DNA of 64,000 bases, from positions 14,284 through 78,283 of the forward strand of contig CAVPPW010000032.1 in assembly GCA_963707445.1 (NCBI GenBank). The letters run 5' to 3'. The stretch's first letter is position 1. Each line of letters starts with the position of its first letter. The notes beneath the pieces were generated by a model. The model did no database searches. It worked only from the letters and a program-made list of their open reading frames with translations, and had not been told where the DNA came from. The translations under genes were made by a program, and so were the position numbers. Origin of the DNA: JALORV01 sp963707445 (lineage in GTDB: Bacteria > Pseudomonadota > Gammaproteobacteria > Burkholderiales > Burkholderiaceae_F). Positions 8,804-18,900 of the stretch are shown here, in pieces.

Positions 8804-11702
8804 TCACCGCGATCCTCCGTTGCTGCGCGTCGTGTAGGCCAGCCACAGCTTGCGCGCGGTCTCCATGCCCGGAAACGCCGTGAGCGGCGCGAACTGCGGC
8901 GATGTGACGGGCTCTTCCGCTGCATCGGCCTTGCGGATGCGCACGCGCACGTCGTACCAGGCCGCCTGGCCGGTGATCGGATCGGAGTTCGAAACGCGGC
9001 CTCCGCCATGGGCGGGCAGTTCCTCGCTGATCAGGTGATTGAGCAGGAAGCCCTTGCGCGACTCGTTGGCGTCGGGCGCCAGCGCCCATGCACCGGCCGC
9101 CTTGCCGATCGCATTCCAGGTCCACACCGTGCCGGCCTCGACCGCCTCGGAGTGGCGGCACATGCAGCGCACCTTGCCCCATTGCGATTCGACCCACATC
9201 CAGTCGCCGTCCTCGATGCCGGACGGCGCGCGCGGTGCGCGGGTTGACGAACAGGTAGTTGTGCGCGTGGATCTGGCGCAGCCAGGCGTTCTGCGAATCC
9301 CACGAGTGGTACATCGCCATCGGTCGCTGCGTCATCGCGGCCAGCGGATACGTCTGCGTGTCGGTGGCCTGCACTTCGAGCGGCGGGTAGTAGAACGGCA
9401 GCGGATCGAAGTAGGTCGCGATGCGGTCTACGCAGGTGCTCCGGCGGTTTGCGCGTCAGGCCCTTGCCCTGCGCCGCGGCGCGGAACTTCTGCAGCACCT
9501 CGGAATACAGGTGGATCAGGATCGGTTCGTCGTAGCGCGTGATGCGGTTGCGGCGCGACCATTCGAGGTAGCCCTTGTTCCAGTTGCGCATGTACTGGTA
9601 CGAGGGCGGCAGCTTGTGGTGGAACACGCAGTTGTTCTTCTCGTAGAGCTCCCACTGCTGCGGATTGGGTTCGCCCTTCATGAACTTCTCGCCGCCCTGG
9701 CCGCGCCAGCCCGACAGGAAGCCGATGCCGGAGCCCGGTTCGGTCTCGTAGTTGACGATGAAGTCCGGGTAGTTGCGGAACTTGCGGCTGCCGTCGGGGC
9801 GCGTGAAGGCCGGCAGCTTCAGGCGCGCGGCCAGCTCGATCAGCACTTCCTGGAACGGCTTGCACTCGCCGGTCGGCGGCAGGACCGGAATGCGCACCGA
9901 ATCCACCGGGCCGTCGAACTCCGAGATCGGCCGGTCGAGCATCGACATCACGTCGTGCCGCTCGAGGTACGTGGTGTCCGGCAGCACGAGGTCGGCGAAC
10001 GCCGTCGTCTCGGACTGGAACGCGTCGCAGACGACGAGGAACGGAATCTTGTATTCGCCGTTCTCGTCGCGGTCGTTCAGCATCTTGCGCACCTCGACCG
10101 TGTTCATCGTCGAGTTCCACGCCATGTTGGCCATGAAGATCAGCAGCGTGTCGATGCGGTACGGATCGCCGCGCCAGGCGTTGGTGATGACGTTGTGCAT
10201 CAGGCCGTGCACGGCGAGCGGGTATTCCCACGAGAACGCCTTGTCGATGCGCACCGGACTGCCGTCGTCGTTGACGAACAGGTCGTCCGGGTCGGACGGC
10301 CAGCCCAGCGCCATGCCGTCGAGCGGGGTGTTGGGCCGTGATCGCCAGCGGAGTGTTCGGCGTGCGCGCGCAGGGCGGGATCGGGCGCGGGAACGGCGCC
10401 TTGTGGCGGAAGCCGCCGGGCCGGTCGATCGTGCCGAGCAGCGACATCAGGATCGCCAGCGCGCGGATCGTCTGGAAGCCGTTCGAGTGCGCGGCCAGTC
10501 CGCGCATCGCATGGAACGCGACCGGGTTGCCGGTGACCGAGTCGTGCTCGTTGCCCCAGGAGTCGGTCCACGGGATCGGCAGTTCGATCTTCTCGTCGCG
10601 CGCGGTGATGCCCAGCTCGTGCGCCAGGCGCCGGATGGTCGCGGCCGGGAATGCCGGTGATCTGGCTCGCCCACTCCGGCGTGTAGTCCCGCACGCGCTC
10701 CTGCAGCAGCTGGAACGACGGCTTGACCGCCGTGCCGTCGGCGAGCTTGAACGTGCCGAACAGGAACGGATCGGCGCCCTCGGTGTGCGTCACGCACCGG
10801 CGCGTTGGTCGTCCGGTCCCACCACAGCTTGTTCTGCGGGTCGTAGCAGGCTTCCTCTTCGGGCACTTCGGTGCGCACGAACATGCCGAATTCGTCGTTG
10901 GCGTCGTCGACGTTCACGAGCTGGCCGGCGTTCGTGTAGCGCACCAGGAAGTCGCGGTCGTACAGTCCGCTTTCGATGATCTCGTGGATCAGCGCCAGCA
11001 GCAGCGCGCCGTCGGTGCCCGGCTTGATCGGCACCCATTCGTCGGCGATCGCCGAATAGCCGGTGCGCACCGGATTGATCGACACGAAGCGGCCGCCGCG
11101 CCGCTTGAACTTGGAAATCGCGATCTTCAGCGGATTGGAGTGATGATCCTCGGCGGTGCCGATCATGAAGAAGAGCTTCGCGCGGTCGAGGTCGGGCCCG
11201 CCGAACTCCCAGAACGACCCGCCGATCGTGTAGATCATCCCGGCGGCCATGTTGACCGAGCAGAAGCCGCCGTGCGCGGCGTAGTTCGGCGTGCCGAACT
11301 GCCGCGCGAACAGCCCCGTCAGCGCCTGCATCTGGTCGCGGCCGGTGAAGAGCGCGAACTTCTTCGGGTCGGTCGCGCGGATCTTCGCCAGCCGCTCCGT
11401 CAGGATCTCGAAGGCCCGCTCCCAGCTGATCGGCCTCGAACTCGCCCGCGCCGCGCTCGGCGCCGGCCTTGCGCAGCAGCGGCCGCGTCAGCCGCGCCGG
11501 CGAGTACTGCTTCATGATGCCCGACGAGCCCTTGGCGCAGATGACGCCCTGGTTCAGCGGATGCTCGGGGTTGCCCTCGATGTAGCGGATCTTGCCGTCG
11601 TCGCAGGTGCACGCGGATGCCGCAGCGGCACGCGCACATGTAGCAGGTCGTCGTGCGCACGTCGGTCGCGCGGGAGGAGGTGTGCGGAGGTGAGTCGGGC
11701 AT
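8804..11702 (-). CDS. soeA: SoeA, molybdopterin catalytic subunit of cytoplasmic sulfite dehydrogenase
   Basis: A CISM/DMSO-reductase family molybdoenzyme of about 966 residues, the length known for SoeA. The N-terminus has the [4Fe-4S] site (TTCYMCACRCGIRVH, later GVICAKGSSG) and no Tat signal, which fits a cytoplasmic enzyme. Conserved segments include GGFCSVNMAAGMIYTIGGSF, WVPIKPGTDGALLLALIHEI and the late NHLISEELPAHGG. It would oxidise sulfite to sulfate with two electrons to quinone. About seven one-base slips (near 11590, 11430, 10795, 10650, 10335, 9430 and 9240) break the frame, but the parts join into one full enzyme. The start at 11702 (MPDSPPHT) is tentative; ATG at 11741 is also possible. 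Thiosulfate, polysulfide or tetrathionate reductase A is the alternative family reading. Confidence 0.82.
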
Positions 11703-11972
11703 TGGAGAACGCTGCGGGGTGCGAGGCGGCACGAACGACATGGTAGCCGCGTCGGGTAGAGCCAAGTCGCGGCATACGCGGCGCCTGCGGCGACGCACAC
11801 GTTCAGGGCCGCATTAGGCGGGGCCGCTCGGCGCATTGTCTACTCCCGAGGAAGGGAGCCGCAGCGTTACCCACCTTGGTAGGACGCGACGTCGCGCCTG
11901 CTGGGATACTGTTCTCGTCTGCGACCGCGAGCCCGACCCGGGTACCTGACACTGCGTCTGCAGGGCACAAAC

Positions 11973-12498
11973 GTGAAGATCGGTGTCGTTTCTGACAGCC
12001 ACGACCATGGCGCGCCTCTCGCGGCCGCGGTCGCGCGCGCGCGCGACTGGGGTGCGCAGGCGATCCTGCATTGCGGTGACATCATCGGGCCGAACACGCT
12101 GCAGTCGGCGCTGGCGGTCGGTTTGCCGCTGCATGTCGTCCACGGCAACAATCTCGGCGACATGTTGCGCATGCTGCGGATGGCGCAGGAATCGAAGGGA
12201 GCGCTGGACTATTACGGAGGCGACGCATCCTTCGGCTCTGGCCGGACGCCGCCTGTTCATGACGCACTATCCGCACCTCGCGCGCGGCATGGCCTGCACC
12301 GGGGACTTCGACGCGGTCTTCTGCGGCCACAGTCACGTTGCGCGGATCGAGAGCGTGACGGGCGCGCGCGGCCTGCACTCCGCTGGTCAACCCGGGCACT
12401 GTCGCGGGGATCGGCGCCGAAGCGACGATGGTGCTGGGCGATCTCGAAACGCTGTCCTTCCAGATCATTTCGCTCGACAGTTCAGACCCATGCCATGA
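11973..12498 (+). CDS. YfcE-like metallophosphoesterase
   Basis: A short calcineurin-like phosphoesterase, about 175 residues after joining frames. Metal-binding motifs are clear: KIGVVSDSHDHG (D-x-H), AILHCGDIIG (GD), VHGNN (GN), FMTHYPH and the VFCGHSHVARIE GHxH motif, then LVNPGTVAG. Frame slips lie near 12238 and 12376. A further slip before 12498 would give a TGA that overlaps the next ATG (ATGA at 12495-12498), the simplest way to end the gene. YfcE-type enzymes hydrolyse small phosphodiesters; the true substrate is unknown. Confidence 0.75.
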
Positions 12499-13288
12499 CG
12501 CTGCGGCGTGCCTGGGTTGCTCCTGTCGCTGCTCGATCGGGCCGGTCGGCTCGAACGCGGCGGAGCCGCTCGAGAAATCCAGCGTGTCGACCGGCAAGTA
12601 CGAGGTTCCGCTGGAGGTGGCTCGGCCTCCGGGTTCCGGGCCGTTCCCACCGGTCCTTTACATCCATGCCAAGCGCGGATTCGAGGACGAGGATCGCGCG
12701 CACATGCGGGAACTCGCAGCCCGGGGCTTCCTGGTGCTGGCGCCGGACTGGCAGAAAGCGAACATGATCGAACGCTGGCCAGACCGCCATTACCCCGAAA
12801 GCGAGGACGACGTCGAGGCCGGACTCAACGCGCTGCTGGCGCGCAAGGACGTCTGCAAGGGCCCGGTCGGCGTCGTCGCGCTCTCGCGCGGGCCGTACTA
12901 CGCGATCCGGCTGGCGGCGAAGCGGCCGCAGGACATCGCCGCCATCGTCGCCTACTACGGGCACTTCCAGAACCCGAACGCGCCCGAACCGCAGCAACTG
13001 TTCTCGGTCGCACCGGAGATCGCGCGTATCAAGGCACCCGTGCTGATGCTGATCGGCGACGCCGACTTCGAGATTCGCCGCATGGTCAACGGGCGCGCGT
13101 TCTACGCGCTGTGGGAGCGCGGCATCCCGGTCGAACTGCAGATGTACCCGATGGCGCGCCGCGCGTTCGACTTTCGCCCCGATGCGTCGCCCGAGGAAAA
13201 GGTCGCAGCGCGTCATGCGCGCCAACGGACGCAGGCATGGCTTGCCACGTACATGAAGCTCGGGCCGGACGGGCGCTGCAAGGGCTAG
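12495..13288 (+). CDS. Dienelactone-hydrolase-like alpha/beta hydrolase with altered catalytic residues
   Basis: An alpha/beta hydrolase of about 264 residues. The body is continuous from about 12540 to the stop. The N-terminal dozen codons are uncertain because one slip seems to separate the ATG at 12495 (MTLRRAW) from the main frame. The nucleophile region is GVVALSRGPYYAI, with serine where true dienelactone hydrolases have cysteine, and the acid is in LMLIGDADFEIRR. The usual catalytic histidine (YPGAxHxFD) reads YPMARRAFDF, with arginine in its place. That suggests a changed or lost activity, unless the base calls are wrong here. Confidence 0.65.
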
Positions 13289-13408
13289 GAGCGGTCCGGA
13301 TGTGCCGGCCGACGCATCGCGCTGGCCGCGGTGAGTCCCGGCACAGCGGCCCGTGCCATGGCTGGATCGATGGCCAGGCAGATCATTGAAAGCGAAAGGG
13401 AATACAGG

Positions 13409-13993
13409 ATGAGCATGAAGGCATGGCTTTGCGTTTCAACCGCCGCGACGCTGGGAACCATCGCGCTGCCAGCCGCGAGCCAGGACGATGCCGTGCGCGC
13501 CGAGCAGGCGCGCAAGCTGACGGCGACGATGGTGCAGTCGCTGGGCGGACAGTTGCAGGCGGCGATCAAGGAGGGCGGCCCGGCTGGTGCGATTGGCGTC
13601 TGCACCGGCGTTGCGCCCGCGATTGCCGGGCAACTGTCCCGACAGAATGGTGTGCGGCTGACGCGCGTCAGCCTCAAGGTCCGCAATCCCCTGCTGGGTT
13701 CGCCCGACGCCTGGGAGCAGGCGGCACTGGCAGGCTTCGAGGCGCGTCTGGCGAAGGGCGAGCCAGCGGACAAGCTCGAGTACGCCGAGACGGTGACCGA
13801 GCCCTCGGGGCGGTTTTACCGCTACATGAAGGCGCTGCCGGTGCAGCCCGTGTGTCTCAACTGCCATGGAGATGCCGCCGGCCTCACGCCCGAAGTGCGC
13901 GAGCGTCTTGCCAAGGAATACCCGAACGATCATGCGACGGGATATTCAGTCGGCCAGATTCGCGGCGCAGTCAGCGTGAAGCGGCCTTTATAG
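13409..13993 (+). CDS. DUF3365-type periplasmic haem protein
   Basis: A 194-residue secreted protein. A Sec signal (MSMKAWLCVSTAATLGTIAL, cleavage near AAS-QDD) is followed by a Tll0287/DUF3365-like sensor-type domain. One c-type haem site, PVCLNCHGDAAG, lies near residue 150. These proteins are thought to be small haem sensors or electron carriers in the periplasm. An AAAGGGA lies before the ATG at 13409, which decides this start over an upstream one at 13331. It stands alone between the hydrolase and a small unknown gene. Confidence 0.8.
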   Translation: MSMKAWLCVSTAATLGTIALPAASQDDAVRAEQARKLTATMVQSLGGQLQAAIKEGGPAGAIGVCTGVAPAIAGQLSRQNGVRLTRVSLKVRNPLLGSPDAWEQAALAGFEARLAKGEPADKLEYAETVTEPSGRFYRYMKALPVQPVCLNCHGDAAGLTPEVRERLAKEYPNDHATGYSVGQIRGAVSVKRPL

Positions 13994-14117
13994 AGCGTGA
14001 TGATCGAAGGCGTTGGGCCCGTGCCCCGGCAGCGCGCTGGGCCGTGAGGGTCAGCGCCAGCTTGAAAGCCGCGCCGACGCCCCTATGCTTGGCTGATCCG
14101 CACTTGCAGGAGGCGAC

Positions 14118-14543
14118 ATGTTCGGTCCGATCACGATTCCGTATGGCGCCCGGCTGCTGTTCAACACGATCAAGCTGAAGCCGGGCATCACTTACGACGA
14201 CGTCGAACTGGCGCTCGCCGAAATGTGCAATGTCGTCAAGGAAACCTACGGCGGCGACAAAGGCGGGTTCATTGCCGGACAGGTGTTCCGTTTTTCCGGC
14301 TTCCTCTCGGACGAAGGTTCCCTGGGCAGCGCCCATGCCGCTGACCACGACCTTGTGATCGCCACCTACTGGCGCTCGTTCGACGAGCATGAGCGGTCGC
14401 ATGCCGATTCGGTGTTCAAGGCCAAGTTCGCGGCCCTGGCCGACATGTGCGTCGACACCCGGGAACTCGGCTACGAGATGATGTGGCAGGGCGCGCCGGA
14501 AGGCGCGCCCGTCAATATGAAAGGCGCCGCAAAGACCGCCTGA
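14118..14543 (+). CDS. Small protein resembling dimeric alpha-beta barrel (ABM-like), unknown function
   Basis: A 141-residue protein without signal peptide or membrane segment. Its middle (ATYWRSFDEHERSHADSVFK) looks like the strand-helix unit of antibiotic-biosynthesis-monooxygenase-type dimeric barrels, and two conserved-looking cysteines occur (EMCNVV, DMCVDT). I do not recognise a precise family. An AGGAGG lies seven bases before the ATG, so it is probably expressed. It is followed by about 250 bases with no convincing gene before the end of the IclR gene on the other strand. Confidence 0.6.
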   Translation: MFGPITIPYGARLLFNTIKLKPGITYDDVELALAEMCNVVKETYGGDKGGFIAGQVFRFSGFLSDEGSLGSAHAADHDLVIATYWRSFDEHERSHADSVFKAKFAALADMCVDTRELGYEMMWQGAPEGAPVNMKGAAKTA

Positions 14544-14800
14544 CGCCGGCGGGCTTCAAATGCCGGCCGCGCGACCACCTTCCAGCACGAGCCGCGCCAG
14601 CACCGCAACTTGGCGGGGCAAACCCTGCGGATGCAAAGGGTCACCGATCGCGGGCTGCGATGCTTCGGCCGCGTGTGCTGAACGAGCCCCGACTCCGGAT
14701 CACGCTGTGGGCGCCTTGCTGCCCGATGCAATGCGCCGCGCGGCGTCGACCTCTCGGCTCGGGGCGCACCTTCGTGCGGTGTCAGGCGAGGACCGCCACC

Positions 14801-15586
14801 TCAGACAAATGTCTGCGCGATCGCATCCGCGGCCTTCACGAGCGTCGGGACGAACTCGATTGCCCGGGTCAGCGGCAGCCGCGCCGTCGCCGCGTGCACC
14901 GCGACCGCGGCGATCACCTCGCCGGTGGCGAGCCGCACAGGCACCGCGACGCAGGCCACGCCGATCACGTACTCCTCGTTGTCGACCGCGTAACCAGTGG
15001 CTGCGATGCGGTCGAGTTCGCTGGCGAGCAATTGCCGGTCGGTGATCGTCCGCTCGGTGAATCGCGGCAGCGGCAGGGTGCTCACCAGTTGCGCGCGCTC
15101 GGCGGGCTCCTTGAAGGCAAGCAGAAGCTTGCCGCTCGCGCAGCAGTGCGGCGGCAGCGTGCTGCCGACCGGCAGGTGCAGCCGCAACGGCCAGTCTGCC
15201 TCGACGCGATCGAGATAGACCACCTCGCCCTTGCGCAGCATCGACAGGTTGCAGGTCTCGCCAACGTCGGCGACCAACCGCCGCAGAACGACATGTCTCT
15301 CGGATGCTACGTGGTCGTGCGTCAGCACATCGAGCGCAAAGCGCTCGAGCCGTGGTCCCACGGCATAGGCGCGGCCGGTCGGCTCACGCATCACCAGACC
15401 GGCCTCCTCGAACAACGCGAGCGTGCGATGCAGCGATGGCTTGGGCAGGCCGGTGGCGACCATCAGTTCCGACAGCGTGACCGGTGCGCCGGCGCGCACC
15501 AGGATTTCGAGCACCGCGAACGCTTTCAGCGTCGACGACGTCGACCCGGTGGCGTCGCGCGCTCCAAGTTCAATGACATTCGACAT
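14801..15586 (-). CDS. IclR-family regulator, likely controlling xsc
   Basis: A 261-residue IclR regulator. The N-terminal winged helix is TLKAFAVLEILVRAGAPVTL, with the recognition helix TGLPKPSLHRTLALFEEAG. The C-terminal effector domain has the typical DVGETCNLSMLRKGEVVYLD and CCASGKLLLAF segments. The start at 15586 (MSNVIELG) is preferred to a longer form that would run into the probable operator. It is divergent from xsc with about 190 bases between, the usual arrangement for a local regulator. The effector could be sulfoacetaldehyde or its precursor, which is inference. This is one of three IclR genes in 13 kb. Confidence 0.88.
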   Translation of the reverse strand: MSNVIELGARDATGSTSSTLKAFAVLEILVRAGAPVTLSELMVATGLPKPSLHRTLALFEEAGLVMREPTGRAYAVGPRLERFALDVLTHDHVASERHVVLRRLVADVGETCNLSMLRKGEVVYLDRVEADWPLRLHLPVGSTLPPHCCASGKLLLAFKEPAERAQLVSTLPLPRFTERTITDRQLLASELDRIAATGYAVDNEEYVIGVACVAVPVRLATGEVIAAVAVHAATARLPLTRAIEFVPTLVKAADAIAQTFV

Positions 15587-15618
15587 GGTGCGATCGTATC
15601 CATATGGTTCCGATGTGG

Positions 15619-15654
15619 CAACCAAAATGTTCAATCAGACGGAACAATTGGTTG
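15619..15654. promoter_or_regulatory. Inverted-repeat cluster between iclR and xsc, candidate operator
   Basis: CAACCAA at 15619-15625 is inverted as TTGGTTG at 15648-15654. Inside lie TGTTC and GAACA, separated by nine bases. GGTTCC just upstream and GGGAACG just downstream extend the same GTTCC/GGAAC theme seen in the palindromes at 27.9 kb. The position between divergent genes suits IclR binding. No clear -35/-10 pair was assigned. Confidence 0.45.
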
Positions 15655-15778
15655 CGTCTGGGAACGTTTTGGCCTACCGTTGCATGAAACCGAACGAAAC
15701 ATCTCGGTAAACGGTATGCGTTCGCGGGGTAATGCCCGGCGGCGCTGCGGCGCTTCCCCCTTATCCGTGGAGACTCTG

Positions 15779-17580
15779 ATGACCGACATGAAGCAACCGA
15801 ATCGCACCGTCGTGCAGGGCCGGACCCGGATGACGCCGTCCGAGGCGTTCGTCGAAACGCTCGTCGCGCAAGGCGTGACCGACGTCTTCGGCATCGTCGG
15901 CTCGGCCTACATGGATGCGCTCGACATCTTTCCCGGCCGCCGGCATCCGCTTCATCCCGGTCGCGCACGAGCAGGGCGCCGTGCACATGGCCGACGGCTA
16001 CTCGCGCGTGTCCGGCCGTCACGGCGTGTGCATCGCGCAGAACGGGCCCGGGCATCACCAATTTCGTCACCGGCGATCGCGGCCGCGTACTGGGCGCACT
16101 CGCCGGTCGTCGTCATCACGCCCGAGACCGGCATCGATGACGCTGGGCCTGGGCGGCTTCCAGGAGACCGAGCAGCTGCCGATCTTCTCGAAGATCACCA
16201 AGTACCAGGCGCACGTGAACAACCCGACGCGCATGGCCGAGCTCACGAGCCGCTGCTTCGACCGCGCGCTGCTCGAGATGGGTCCGACGCAGCTCAACAT
16301 TCCGCGCGACTATCTTCTACGGCGACATCGAGTGCGAGATCCCGCAGCCGATCCGCATCGAGCGCGGCGCCGGCGACGAGGCGGCGCTCGACGAGGCCGC
16401 CGACGCTGCTCGCGGGCGCGAAGTTCCCGGTGATCCTCTCCGGCGGCGGCGTGGTCATGGCCGACGGCAACGGCCGAAGCCGATCGCGCTCGCCGAGCTG
16501 CTGCACGCGCCGGTCGCGAGCAGCTACCTGCACAACGACTCGTTCCCGGCCTCGCATCCGCTGTGGGTGCGGTCCGCTCGGCTACCAGGGCAGCAAGGCG
16601 GCGATGAAGCTGATCGCGCAAGGCCGACGTCGTGCTGGCGCTCGGCACGCGGCTCGGGCCCTTCGGCACGCTGCCGCAGTACGGGATCGATTACTGGCCG
16701 AAGGACGCGAAGATCATCCAGGTCGACGCCGACGCGAAGATGCTGGGGCTGGTGAAGCCGATCTCGGTCGGCATCTGCGGCGACGCGCGCGCGGCGGCCG
16801 CAGCGCTGATCGCGCGCCTCGCAGGGCAAGGCGCTCGCCTGCCAGCGAACAAGGCGAGCGCGACTGCCGACGATCAAGGCCGAGAAGGCCGCGTGGGAGA
16901 AGGAGCTCGACGGCTGGACGCACGAGACCGACGCCTGGTCGGTCGAGATCGTCGAAGGCCGTCGAGCTACATGCACCCGCGGCAGATGCTGCGCGAGCTG
17001 GAGCGCGCGATGCCGAAGGACGCGATGGTGTCGACCGACATCGGCAACATCTGCTCGGTGTCCAACTCCTACCTGCGCTTCGACGCGCCGCGCTCGATGC
17101 TCGCGGCGATGAGCTTCGGCAACTGCGGCTACGCGTTCCCGACGATCGTCGGCGCCAAGGTCGCGGCGCCCGACCGTCCGGCGATCGCCTACGTCGGCGA
17201 CGGCGCGTGGGGCATGAGCCTCGACGAGCTGCTGACCTGCGTGCGCGAGAAGATCGGCGTCACGGTCGTGGTGTTCAACAACGGCCAGTGGGGCGCGGAG
17301 AAGAAGAACCATGTCGACTTCTATCGCAGCGCTATCTCGGCGTGAACCTCGACAACCCGAGCTGGGCGGCCGTCGCGAAGGCCTTCGGCTGCGACGGCGT
17401 CACGGTCGACAAGCTCGCCGACGTCGGTCCGGCATTGCAGCAGGCGGTGAAGAACCAGGCCGACGGCACGCACGACGGTGCTCGAGATGATGGTCACGAA
17501 GGAACTCGGCGACCCGTTCCGTCGCGACGCGCTGACGCAAGCCGGTGCGGCACCTCGCCAAGTACAAGGCATACGTCTGA
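15779..17580 (+). CDS. xsc: Xsc, sulfoacetaldehyde acetyltransferase
   Basis: A thiamine-diphosphate enzyme of about 600 residues, the normal Xsc length. It cleaves sulfoacetaldehyde with phosphate to acetyl phosphate and sulfite. Segments typical of Xsc include RMTPSEAFVETLVAQGVTDV, IPVAHEQGAVHMADGYSRVS, GLGGFQETEQLPIFSKITKY and the TPP motif running from GDGAWGMSLDELLT to VVVFNNGQWGAEKKN. The segments spread over three frames because of about ten one-base slips from 15940 to 17560. All can be joined without stops. The start is ATG at 15779; an in-frame ATG at 15788 is also possible. Acetolactate synthase is the family alternative, but the QETEQ and FNNGQWGAEKKN segments fit Xsc better. Citrate synthase and pta follow, which supports the role. 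Confidence 0.88.
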
Positions 17581-17586
17581 GCACTC

Positions 17587-17600
17587 GCGCGCCGGCGCGC
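17587..17600. repeat. Perfect 14-base palindrome after xsc
   Basis: GCGCGCCGGCGCGC follows the xsc stop by six bases and is followed by CGGTTTCC. It could form a short hairpin and serve as part of a terminator. In DNA this GC-rich some such palindromes arise by chance. Confidence 0.35.
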
Positions 17601-17618
17601 CGGTTTCCGATCGTCGAA

Positions 17619-17653
17619 GTCAGGCCCCGGTGAAACAGACACCGGGGCCTGAC
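17619..17653. terminator. Strong 14-bp perfect hairpin between xsc and citrate synthase
   Basis: GTCAGGCCCCGGTG and its exact complement CACCGGGGCCTGAC flank a seven-base AAACAGA loop. No T-run follows. The stem is too long and perfect to be chance. It may be a terminator or an mRNA-stabilising element separating xsc from the citrate synthase gene, or a small mobile palindromic repeat. No second copy was seen in this window. Confidence 0.5.
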
Positions 17654-17756
17654 TCCGATCAGCGGGTGACACGAGATCGCCAGCGCCCTGGGTTTCTTCT
17701 CGGAGTGCAATGCCACCTGGTACGCCTTGGACTCGGACGATGGATGGATCCTGAAT

Positions 17757-18900
17757 ATGAGCGAAGTCACTGAGAAGATCGACATCCATCGCGGGCTCAG
17801 CGGCGTCTACTTCGAGCGCTCGCGCGTCTGCTACATCGATGGGCGCGCCGGCGAGCTGCGCTACCGCGGATACTCGATTCACGACCTCGCCGAACGCTCG
17901 ACCTTCGAGGAGACCTGCTACCTGCTGCTCAACGGGGAGCTGCCCGGCAAGGAGGAGCTCGCCCGCTTCGACGCCGACCTGAAGGCTGCGCGCAAGCTGC
18001 CTCCCGAGATCAACAAGCTCATTGAAATCACGAAGAGTGCACATCCGATGGATGTGCTGCGTACCGCTGTGTCGGCGCTCGCTGCCTTCGATCCCGACGT
18101 GGCCGACAACTCGCCGCAGGCGATCGTGCGCAAGGGCAGTGCGGCTCACTTCGCAGGTGCCGATGATCGTCGCAGCGCACGAGCACATCCGCAATGGCCG
18201 CGCGCCGGTGGGGCCCGACCCGACGCTCGGGCACGCCGCGAACTTCCTCTACATGCTGAAGGGCGCGGCGCCGAGCGCGGACGCCGCGCGGCTGATGGAC
18301 ACCGACATGATCCTGCACGCGGAGCACGGCTCGAACGCGTCGTCGTTCACCGCTCGGGTCGTGGCGGGCACGGAGGCCAACCTGCACGCCGCGATCACGG
18401 CGGCGATCGCGGCGCTGTCGGGCCCGGCGCACGGCGGCGCGGCGGAGAACGTGATGAACATGGCGCAGGAGATCGGTGAGGCGGCGAACGCGGCCGAGTA
18501 CGTCAGGCGCAAGCGCGGGAACAAGGAGCCCGTGATGGGCTTCGGACACCGCGTCTACCGCGCTGAGGATCCGCGCGCGCGGCACATGCGCGCGGGCGTC
18601 GAGAAGCTGTCGCGCGAGATGGGCCAGCCGAAGTGGTACCAGATCCTGCAGGCGCTGGTGGAGGCGATGAAGCCGTATGCGCGCCACGGCGTGAACGTCA
18701 ACGTCGACTTCTACGCCGGCGTCGTCTACTACCTGAACGGGATTGCCTCCGACCTCTTCGTGCCGATCTTCGCCATCGGCCGCGTGCCCGGCTGGACGGT
18801 GCAGGTGCTCGAGCAGATGGAAAACAACATCCTCATCCGCCCGCTCACGCTGTACAACGGACCGCAGCCGCGGGAGTACGTCCCCTTAGACCTGCGCTGA
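17757..18900 (+). CDS. Citrate synthase (short type I, GltA/PrpC-like)
   Basis: About 381 residues after one slip near 18135. The sequence begins MSEVTEKIDIHRGLSGVYFE. Conserved sites are LRYRGYSIHDLAE, the substrate histidine in MILHAEHGSNASSF, the catalytic histidine in PVMGFGHRVYRAEDPRARHM, and VNVNVDFYAGVVYYL with the catalytic aspartate. The short length fits the group that includes 2-methylcitrate synthases. Lying between xsc and pta, it probably draws the acetyl-CoA made from sulfonates into the TCA cycle. Its 3' end overlaps the convergent pta gene by 15 bases. Methylcitrate synthase cannot be excluded, but no prpB or prpD is near. Confidence 0.85.

Noticed and set aside
8044..9009. 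Longer soeB reaching back to 9009
   Set aside because: The extra N-terminus overlaps the end of soeA in another frame and lacks family similarity; GTG 8775 gives the expected protein.
14447..17773. A continuous 1108-codon frame on the plus strand
   Set aside because: It runs through an intergenic region, antisense to iclR and across frame slips in xsc. Only part of it (the xsc start) is real; the rest is arginine-rich shadow coding.
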